Shown here: positions 1 through 5,675 of the stretch, in pieces
Position numbering within the stretch: position 1 is the first letter of the stretch
How the letters are laid out: each line of letters starts with the position of its first letter
NCBI GenBank assembly: GCA_018700255.1
Contig: JABISU010000304.1
Coordinates: forward strand, 1-6,969
Source: Flavobacteriales bacterium
Lineage (GTDB): Bacteria; Bacteroidota; Bacteroidia; Flavobacteriales; UA16
DNA: 6,969 nt
Direction of reading: 5' to 3'
Program-made: the position numbers and the translations under genes
The notes under the pieces: generated by a model
Told to the model about the DNA's origin: nothing
The model's database searches: none
The model's input: only the letters and a program-made list of their open reading frames with translations

Positions 1-6
1 AGCTTT

Positions 7-2343
7 TTATTCAAGATGATTTGACTTAGGCGACGTGGGGGCCATTTCAAAGATGATCTCTCCGCCACTTACTAGATCTTCGTGAGTCAACGTGTTGTTT
101 TGAAGCGTAGTGCCATCTATGGTAACACTTGATACGTAGATGTTTTCAGTGCTCTGGTTCCTAGCTATAATCTTTGTGGTTTCTCCGTTAGGAAATGTAA
201 TAATTGCCTCCTTAACCAATGGACTCCCTAGAGCGTAATTTGAAGAGCCAGGAGTTACACTATAGAAACCTAGAGCGCTTAAAATATACCAAGCACTCAT
301 CTGCCCGGCATCATCATTTCCGCAAAGGCCTTCGACGGAGGGGTCATACATCGTTTGCATAATCATGCGTACTCGTTCTTGCGTTTTTTCAGGATGACCA
401 GTCCAATTGTATAGATAAGGTATATGGTGCCCGGGTTCGTTTCCATGAACATAATTGCCGATGATTCCATCTCGTGTAATATCCTCATGTTTTTCAATAT
501 ACTTTTCATCGATCTCCATTGTGAAAAGGGAGTCAAGGTGTTGGCTGAAGCTCTCTTTACCTCCCATCATATCAACCATTTTGTCAATATTTTGAGGTAC
601 GTATAGTCCATAGTTCCAAGCATTGCCCTCGATAAACCCTTGGCCATGTGTATCCATAGGGTCGAAATTTTCTCTGAAATCTCCATTAGAGAGACGAGGT
701 CTCATATATCCAGTGCTCGCATCAAAGACATTGTTATAATATTCTGAACGCTTCATGAATTCTTCAGCAAGAGAATCATCACCGACTTGTATTGCTATTT
801 GAGCGATACACCAATCGTTATATGCATACTCTAATGTTTTAGAAACAGAAGAATGGCTTTTGTTATCGGGGACATATTCATAGTCGATATAGTCTCCCAA
901 ACCATCAAAGTATCTTACGTTTGCAGTGTTTACAGACGCTTGTAAAGCACGTTCGTGATTAAAGTCACCTACGTTTTTTGCCATCGCATCTGCAATAACT
1001 GATGTAGCGTGATATCCTATCATACACCAATTTTCATTTGCATAATGGCTCCATATTGGTAGCATGTTGTGTACACTTTCGTCATGATGCGCAAGCATAG
1101 ATTTAATTATGTCATTGTTGCGCTCCGTTTGAGTAATATTAAACAAAGGGTGAAGTGCACGGTAGGTATCCCAGAGGGAGAAAATAGAATAGTTCGTAAA
1201 ACCTTGAGAGGAATGAATGTTTTGGTCTAAACCACGATATTTTCCATCTACATCTTCATAGATGATAGGAGATAAATTTGTGTGATACAATGCTGAATAG
1301 AATGTTCTTTTATCGTCTAAGGATAAAGTAGTCACATTGATTTTTGAGAGTTCTTCGTTCCATTTTACTTGGGTTTCCGCTTTCGTTTTGTTGAAATCCC
1401 AATGAGGAATTTCTGCCCTGAGGTTTTTCAAAGCTCCATCAGTATTTACGGAGGACAGAGCAAATTTTATCTCTATGCTCTCACCTTCTTCTGTATTGAA
1501 ATTAAAGTATGCTCTTACATCTTTTCCAGCGATTTCAGGGAAATTTTCTTCTTGATTGAAACGTCGATAAAACCCATCGTATGTTTCTTCATTGTATTTC
1601 TTGTGGCCATAACTTTTAAATGGTTTGGAAAACTGCATCGCAAAAAACACTTTTCTAGTCCGAGCCCAACCTTTTGTTTGTCTATATCCAGTTATAAGAG
1701 AGTCGTTTTCTACTCGAATGAAAGTCCAAACATTTTTATTGTTGTGTTGATAAACATTGTACACCATATCAAGAATAACATGAGCATCGTCAGATTTAGG
1801 AAATGTATATTTGTGATATCCTACACGATCGCTGGCGGTAAGCTCAGCTTGAATATTATAGCTGTCAAGGTTTACCTTATAATATCCAGGGGATGCCTCT
1901 TCACTGTCATGAGAAAAAGTAGAGTAAAATCCTTTCCGTTGGGTAGGCGTTAGTATAGGATCTAATATCAATTCCCCTGTTGTAGGCATTACGAGAAAAT
2001 CCCCCAAATCAGAATGCCCTGTTCCACTAAAGTTTGTGTGAGCAAATCCAATAATTGTAGTGTCCTGGAATTGATATCCTGCACAATACTTGTAGGTGTC
2101 AGAATTATAACTACCGTCTTCTTTGAACATAAGTTCAAAATTTGTTTGAGGACTTAATTGCACCATTCCGAATGGAGCTGTAGCGCCAGGGAATACATGC
2201 CCCATTTTACTGGTCCCTATAAATGGATTAACGTATTGTGTGAAATCCTCTTTTATATGAGTCGTTATATCCTCGGTATTTGATGTTTCGACATTACATG
2301 CATAAAGGAGAAAAACGCAAAATACTAGAATATAATTTTTCAT
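7..2343 (-). CDS. GH92 family alpha-mannosidase, lipoprotein
   Basis: This is a complete 778-residue glycoside hydrolase family 92 enzyme, a usual length for the family. GH92 enzymes are calcium-dependent, inverting exo-alpha-mannosidases that act on N-glycan or yeast-mannan-like alpha-mannosides. Residues 1-15 form a short lipoprotein signal ending LLYAC, with the lipidated cysteine at C16; tyrosine at -2 is slightly atypical. The N-terminal beta-sandwich carries NPFIGT (39-44), GHVFPGATAPFGM (48-60) and GFAHTNFSGTGHSDLGD (99-115). The catalytic (alpha/alpha)6 domain carries SLWDTYRALHPL (389-400), EGNAWNYGLYVP (572-583, E572 as likely catalytic acid), GNEPGHH (634-640) and GNDDAGQMSAWY (675-686, D677/D678 near the expected base). 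The linkage cleaved (alpha-1,2, -1,3, -1,4 or -1,6) cannot be set from motifs alone. It should act in the periplasm or on the cell surface. It lies 45 bp downstream of the AlkC-like gene on the same strand, so co-transcription is possible. No extra C-terminal module is present. Confidence 0.95.
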   Translation of the reverse strand: MKNYILVFCVFLLYACNVETSNTEDITTHIKEDFTQYVNPFIGTSKMGHVFPGATAPFGMVQLSPQTNFELMFKEDGSYNSDTYKYCAGYQFQDTTIIGFAHTNFSGTGHSDLGDFLVMPTTGELILDPILTPTQRKGFYSTFSHDSEEASPGYYKVNLDSYNIQAELTASDRVGYHKYTFPKSDDAHVILDMVYNVYQHNNKNVWTFIRVENDSLITGYRQTKGWARTRKVFFAMQFSKPFKSYGHKKYNEETYDGFYRRFNQEENFPEIAGKDVRAYFNFNTEEGESIEIKFALSSVNTDGALKNLRAEIPHWDFNKTKAETQVKWNEELSKINVTTLSLDDKRTFYSALYHTNLSPIIYEDVDGKYRGLDQNIHSSQGFTNYSIFSLWDTYRALHPLFNITQTERNNDIIKSMLAHHDESVHNMLPIWSHYANENWCMIGYHATSVIADAMAKNVGDFNHERALQASVNTANVRYFDGLGDYIDYEYVPDNKSHSSVSKTLEYAYNDWCIAQIAIQVGDDSLAEEFMKRSEYYNNVFDASTGYMRPRLSNGDFRENFDPMDTHGQGFIEGNAWNYGLYVPQNIDKMVDMMGGKESFSQHLDSLFTMEIDEKYIEKHEDITRDGIIGNYVHGNEPGHHIPYLYNWTGHPEKTQERVRMIMQTMYDPSVEGLCGNDDAGQMSAWYILSALGFYSVTPGSSNYALGSPLVKEAIITFPNGETTKIIARNQSTENIYVSSVTIDGTTLQNNTLTHEDLVSGGEIIFEMAPTSPKSNHLE

Positions 2344-2365
2344 ATAAAGTTAAATAGTAAAGGAA

Positions 2366-2394
2366 AAATAAATATAGCAACTATCTATTTATTT
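2366..2394 (-). terminator. possible weak AT-only hairpin after the AlkC-like gene
   Basis: A perfect 9-bp inverted repeat (AAATAAATA at 2366-2374 and TATTTATTT at 2386-2394 on the plus strand) surrounds an 11-base loop. On the minus strand the second arm ends in three T and two more follow, giving a run of five T. The stop codon of the AlkC-like gene (2391-2389) lies inside the first arm of the transcript. The stem is entirely A/T, so it would be a weak terminator and may be chance in AT-rich DNA. If real, it would partly separate expression of the AlkC-like gene from the mannosidase gene 45 bp downstream. Confidence 0.25.
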
Positions 2395-3225
2395 CGCCGA
2401 ATTCCTGATCTCAATTGCTTTTTTTTCTTTTCTCTTAACGGGATTGCGTAGTGCATGTCTGATTACCCATTTAAGTTCTTCAGAAGCATCGTCAAGCCAT
2501 TTTTCACATAAAAATAGGGCAATATCAAGATTATCTTTTGCAATATCTCCTACGTGGTTAGCCACACTTCTTCGAACGTATAGATCGGGATCATTTTTTA
2601 ATTGCTCTAAAATCGGAATACAAGGCTCAGGATTGGATATGAATGAATCAATTTTCTTTGACCACGGTAATCGGGGTCTTGGCCCTTCAGAACATAGCCT
2701 CCTCACGTGTGGATTTTTGTCAGTCATCCATTTATACAATAATTGCATTGTTCTACTTTCATCATTAACGATAAATGGACGAATGGAGTATTCGCAGGTA
2801 AATCTCGTGGTTAATTTATACTGAGCTCTCATAGAGATTTCAAACGGATCAATATTATTATTGTAGGTGATGTCCCCACCAAATTCCTCTATAAAACTAC
2901 AGTGTGGCATATAAAACATCCCCGCTAATCCGTTGCCTTCTGTTTTCTTTAGAGGAGGTGTCAGGGTTTTCAATAATATTTCAATCGCTTCGGAGTAAAC
3001 ATGAGGTAAAAAAGCCTTTAATGAGTTGGCAATGTGAGAACTTCTTTCTTTCAAGCTCAAATCTTCCATCCCTTTTAAGGTTTCATTTATAAAGGACGAT
3101 GGGTTAAATGCTGGATAAACAAAATTGATGTTTTGAGCCAATTGAGTAACAGCCTCTTCGTCCAACAATAATTTTAAGGGAACACCTTTTTGAATAGAAT
3201 TGGGAGCAATTGGAATCTTCAGCAT
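2389..3225 (-). CDS. AlkC-like DNA alkylation repair glycosylase (HEAT-repeat family)
   Basis: This complete 278-residue protein belongs to the AlkC/AlkD group of HEAT-like-repeat DNA glycosylases, which remove cationic N3- or N7-alkylated bases without base flipping. It resembles AlkC more than AlkD. Key stretches are RFTCEYSIRPF (141-151), NPHVRRLCSEGPRPRLPW (171-188) and the later repeat NDPDLYVRRSVANHVGDIAKD (from 211). Tandem helical repeats with the [P/D]xxVRR pattern recur at 172-176 and 215-219, and a final helix carries LKWVIRHALR (251-260). E145 and E180 are the acidic residues I would test as catalytic; the spacing of 35 agrees with my memory of two glutamates reported for a Pseudomonas AlkC, but I could not check this. 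The protein ends after the repeats with a basic tail (KRKEKK), so it lacks the C-terminal Ig-like domain of longer AlkC forms. The ATG at 3225-3223 has no clear Shine-Dalgarno sequence. It is cytoplasmic and divergent from the gene at 3366. Confidence 0.87.
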   Translation of the reverse strand: MLKIPIAPNSIQKGVPLKLLLDEEAVTQLAQNINFVYPAFNPSSFINETLKGMEDLSLKERSSHIANSLKAFLPHVYSEAIEILLKTLTPPLKKTEGNGLAGMFYMPHCSFIEEFGGDITYNNNIDPFEISMRAQYKLTTRFTCEYSIRPFIVNDESRTMQLLYKWMTDKNPHVRRLCSEGPRPRLPWSKKIDSFISNPEPCIPILEQLKNDPDLYVRRSVANHVGDIAKDNLDIALFLCEKWLDDASEELKWVIRHALRNPVKRKEKKAIEIRNSAK

Positions 3226-3365
3226 AGGTTATATTTTGCTCAATGAAATAGATTTCTTTTTTCTAAAAGTATAGTTTAATATTCTATTAAGATTAAAGTT
3301 CTATAAATGTAAATAATTTGGTTGTAAATTGAATTTTCAGCGATAAAATAACTTAACAGCTTTCG
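3226..3365. promoter_or_regulatory. AT-rich divergent intergenic region with small palindromes
   Basis: These 140 bp separate two divergent genes and must hold a promoter for each unless one is leaderless or distant. No perfect TAnnTTTG element is seen on either strand. The nearest match for the rightward gene is TAATTTG (3314-3320), one base short in the spacer. A hyphenated palindrome TTAATA-TTC-TATTAA lies at 3276-3290, near the middle, and CTTTT-TTCT-AAAAG lies at 3256-3269. Both could be operator half-sites or chance in AT-rich DNA. Neither gene has a purine-rich ribosome-binding site before its ATG. Confidence 0.4.
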
Positions 3366-3926
3366 ATGAGTTCACATCCAAGATTAGAGGAGTTAGTAAC
3401 AGCAATAGGTGTAGAGAAGGTGGTCGAACTGGCTGACTATGCGCCTGAGGATAAAACTTGGGTACCTGCTTTAATAGAGGCCTGTAAATATTCCAAACCC
3501 AGAAATAGAAAAGCGGCTTGGGTGCTCCATCACATTTTCTTGAGACACACGAAATTAATTGAACCTAAAGTTGAGGCATTAATAGATGTCCTGCATGCTT
3601 CAGAAGATGGGTCTGTGCACAGAGAACTCCTTAAAATTCTTGTAGAGATTAAGATCAATGAATTGGAATGGGTGGAATTCAGTCCTCTCTTGTTTGATCT
3701 CGGTGTGGGGATCTTATTTGATGAAGCCCAAACAAAAGGCATGCACTACATAGCAATTAGGCTCGCTGAAAGATTTATGAACTCCGAAAAAGAGCGAATA
3801 GATGCAGTAGATGCTATAAAACAAATGTTGTTTAATAGTTACACAGGAGAGAAATCTATGTGTAATGCAGCAGATAAGGCAATGAAGCGCATTGAAAAGA
3901 GAAAGATCTCTATAACGAAAAGCTAA
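3366..3926 (+). CDS. conserved helical-repeat (HEAT-like) protein of unknown function
   Basis: This 186-residue soluble protein has no signal peptide or membrane segment. It reads as a stack of amphipathic helices: LEELVTAIG and EKVVELADYA (7-26), WVPALIEACKYS (32-43), RNRKAAWVLHHIFLRH (46-61), KVEALIDVLHAS (68-79), VHRELLKILVEI (84-95) and a C-terminal set (125-178). The stretch RKAAWVLHHIF resembles a motif I recall from small HEAT-like proteins of Bacteroidetes that are sometimes mislabelled as adenylosuccinate lyase; the match is from memory. No catalytic signature is visible, so a scaffold or protein-binding role is an inference. The ATG at 3366 opens the frame and lacks a Shine-Dalgarno sequence, as elsewhere in the window. 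It is divergent from the AlkC-like gene and ends 6 bp from the stop codon of the convergent transporter gene. The coding assignment is supported by the long open frame and ordinary protein composition. Confidence 0.78.
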   Translation: MSSHPRLEELVTAIGVEKVVELADYAPEDKTWVPALIEACKYSKPRNRKAAWVLHHIFLRHTKLIEPKVEALIDVLHASEDGSVHRELLKILVEIKINELEWVEFSPLLFDLGVGILFDEAQTKGMHYIAIRLAERFMNSEKERIDAVDAIKQMLFNSYTGEKSMCNAADKAMKRIEKRKISITKS

Positions 3927-3932
3927 TTATTG

Positions 3933-5558
3933 TTACTCGAAATTTAATCCTTGTTTGTTGAGTGAACGTTTTGCAAACCATGCGTAGTAAACTAGATATG
4001 CAAAGCACAGTCCTCCGAGAACAAAGGAGTTTTGAATTCCCACAGATTCTATGTCGGCAAGTTTTCCTTGGATAGGAGGGATGATGGCACCTCCGAGAAT
4101 CATCATTACGAGGAATGCAGATCCTTGAGTAGTATACTTTCCAAGTCCAGCTATCGATAAAGAGAAGATACATGGCCACATTATGGAACATGCGAGTCCA
4201 CATGCAAGTAGAGCGTAAACGGCAACAAGACCTGAAGTATTGAGTGCTACGATGATGGAGATGAGTCCCATAAGCCCAAAAACGCTGAGTGTATAGGCGG
4301 GTTTATCTTTCGTGAGGAAGAATGCAGCTATTTGGACTAAGATGCAAAGAAAGTACCACTTGAGCGCAGAGATGTCATAACCTGCGAGGTATGTGGCGCC
4401 CATAACGACTCCGAAAGCAACAAACGGAACGACGAATTTCAGAATGTTTTTCTGTATAGAAGTCAATGGGAAAACGTTTACGGCTCCCACCCAACGTCCT
4501 ATCATTAAACTACCCCAAAACATGGCTACAAAAGGTGTAATCTGAGATGACTCAAAACCGCCGAACTCTGGCTGCTTTAAAAACTCCCCTAGGTTAGATC
4601 CGATAGCAACTTCGACACCTACGTATACGAAAATAGCGAGCATCCCTAGTGTAAGCTGTGGGTACTTCATGGCTCCCCAACCGGTATCGTTGCTAGATGA
4701 TTTGAAGTGTGCAAATAGAATTCCTGTGACAATAACTGCAAGACCACCAGCAAGCCATAACATCCTAGTCATTTCAACGCCAGGCATCTCAAGTTCTGAG
4801 AATTCAAACCTGTAGCTATTAAAAACAGGGGCGAAGCAGGCTGCTAGTAAAACAGTCATCGCTAACAGAGTTAAGATCGCTTGGTTTGCTTTCTCAGGGG
4901 TTTCTTCAGAAATTCCAGCAGGAACGCTTTTCGATTTGTTTAAAATGGTAGCTAGTGCGATAAATAATAACCCCACGGCTCCATATAAAACAATCACCTT
5001 GCTTAAACTTAAAGAAGCAATCATGTCATCATTTACTGCAGCGGCAGACCCAAATAGTGCTAAAGCAATAATTATAGGGCCTAATGTTGTTCCCAATGAA
5101 TTTATGGCACCTCCAAGGTTAATTCTGTTGCTGCCCGTTTTAGGGTCACCTAAAGCAATCATGAATGGATTGGTAGATGTTTGCTGGAGTGAGAACCCCA
5201 AGGCGACAACAAATAATCCCAGGAGCATTCCTGTAAAAGTGTTCAAATAAACTGACACAATCATTGTCCCAGCTCCGAGAGCGGAGAAAAGAAGACCGTA
5301 AACAGTACTCTTTTTATAACCCCAAGCACCTACAATATCTTTGTTTTTACGAGATCCCACAACGAATAAACCCAACGCTCCTAGAAAATATGCTAGGTAA
5401 AAAGCAAAGTCTATAAGCTGAGATTGGAATTGGTCTAATGAAAAATAATTTTTGCAAAAAGGAATAAAAATACTATTCCCCGCAGCAATAAATCCCCAAA
5501 AGAAAAATACCGTAGTCAGAGTTGTTAGTGCACTGTAATTTGTTTCTTGCTTAGTCAT
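3933..5558 (-). CDS. FucP-like MFS sugar transporter (fucose/glucose/galactose permease type)
   Basis: This inner-membrane permease of the FucP/GluP branch of the major facilitator superfamily has 541 residues from the chosen start. Landmarks shared with E. coli FucP are FFFWGF (18-23), FAFYLAYFLGA (51-61), NPFMIALG (130-137), INLGGAINSLGTTLGP (146-161), IGRWVGA (353-359), WPCIFSLSIAGLG (461-473) and QGSAFLVMMILGGAIIPP (478-495). It is about 100 residues longer than FucP. I count about 16 hydrophobic segments rather than 12; the extra pairs lie near 225-284 and 372-415. By eye, FucP D46 and E135 correspond to S29 and Q126. The substrate is a monosaccharide, perhaps mannose, fucose or glucose, but cannot be fixed from sequence. 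The ATG at 5558-5556 is preferred: an in-frame TTG at 5612 would add 18 polar residues ahead of a family-like N-terminus. No strong ribosome-binding site is seen. The gene is divergent from the secreted modular protein. Confidence 0.92.
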   Translation of the reverse strand: MTKQETNYSALTTLTTVFFFWGFIAAGNSIFIPFCKNYFSLDQFQSQLIDFAFYLAYFLGALGLFVVGSRKNKDIVGAWGYKKSTVYGLLFSALGAGTMIVSVYLNTFTGMLLGLFVVALGFSLQQTSTNPFMIALGDPKTGSNRINLGGAINSLGTTLGPIIIALALFGSAAAVNDDMIASLSLSKVIVLYGAVGLLFIALATILNKSKSVPAGISEETPEKANQAILTLLAMTVLLAACFAPVFNSYRFEFSELEMPGVEMTRMLWLAGGLAVIVTGILFAHFKSSSNDTGWGAMKYPQLTLGMLAIFVYVGVEVAIGSNLGEFLKQPEFGGFESSQITPFVAMFWGSLMIGRWVGAVNVFPLTSIQKNILKFVVPFVAFGVVMGATYLAGYDISALKWYFLCILVQIAAFFLTKDKPAYTLSVFGLMGLISIIVALNTSGLVAVYALLACGLACSIMWPCIFSLSIAGLGKYTTQGSAFLVMMILGGAIIPPIQGKLADIESVGIQNSFVLGGLCFAYLVYYAWFAKRSLNKQGLNFE

Positions 5559-5620
5559 AAGTAATCTATTTTGAAGCGGAAAATCTACGCATTTTATTTT
5601 CAAATTTCGCAAAATAACTA

Positions 5621-5635
5621 GTGTAAGTTGTACAC
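5621..5635. promoter_or_regulatory. candidate operator: hyphenated palindrome in the divergent gap
   Basis: GTGTA-AGTTG-TACAC is a perfect 5-5-5 inverted repeat lying between the transporter and secreted-protein genes. With a one-base bulge it extends to ACT (5617-5619) and AGT (5638-5640). It sits just upstream of the -7-like element at 5644 and within the leader of the transporter gene, a place from which a regulator could control both genes. No regulator gene is in the window, and a short palindrome like this can occur by chance. Confidence 0.3.
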
Positions 5636-5643
5636 GAAGTCCT

Positions 5644-5651
5644 TATATTTG
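5644..5651 (+). promoter_or_regulatory. Bacteroidetes-type -7 promoter element (TATATTTG)
   Basis: TATATTTG matches the Bacteroidetes -7 consensus TAnnTTTG exactly and lies 24 bp before the ATG of the secreted modular protein, implying a leader of roughly 20 bases or less. The matching -33 element (TTTG/TTG) is not at the usual distance: the nearest TTG (5628-5630) leaves only 13 bp where about 19 is typical. The promoter may therefore depend on an activator, or the match may be chance. Confidence 0.45.
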
Positions 5652-5675
5652 AAGTAACCCCCTAATATTTCAACT

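Noticed and set aside
1369..1953. A 194-codon open frame on the plus strand opposite the mannosidase gene
   Set aside because: It lies wholly antisense to well-conserved GH92 sequence, and its translation shows no recognisable domain and an odd Phe/Ile/Ser-rich composition typical of a complementary-strand frame.
3896..3915. Inverted repeat AGAGA-AAGA-TCTCT near the end of the helical-repeat gene as a terminator
   Set aside because: It is a short 5-bp stem inside the coding region, before the stop codon, and is not followed by a T-run.
3910..4203. A 97-codon minus-strand frame overlapping the transporter 3' end
   Set aside because: It is an alternate frame of the conserved transporter C-terminus, and its translation is rich in Cys, Arg and Ser with no domain.
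5559..5612. Extension of the transporter N-terminus by 18 residues from a TTG codon at 5612
   Set aside because: The added residues (MRNLKIKCVDFPLQNRLL) are unlike FucP-family N-termini, the codon is TTG, and a good ATG at 5558 starts a typical short polar N-terminus before the first membrane helix. The extension would also use up much of the divergent control region.
5628..5651. TTG at 5628-5630 as the -33 partner of TATATTTG
   Set aside because: The spacer is only 13 bp, well short of the roughly 19 bp usual for Bacteroidetes promoters, so only the -7-like element is reported.
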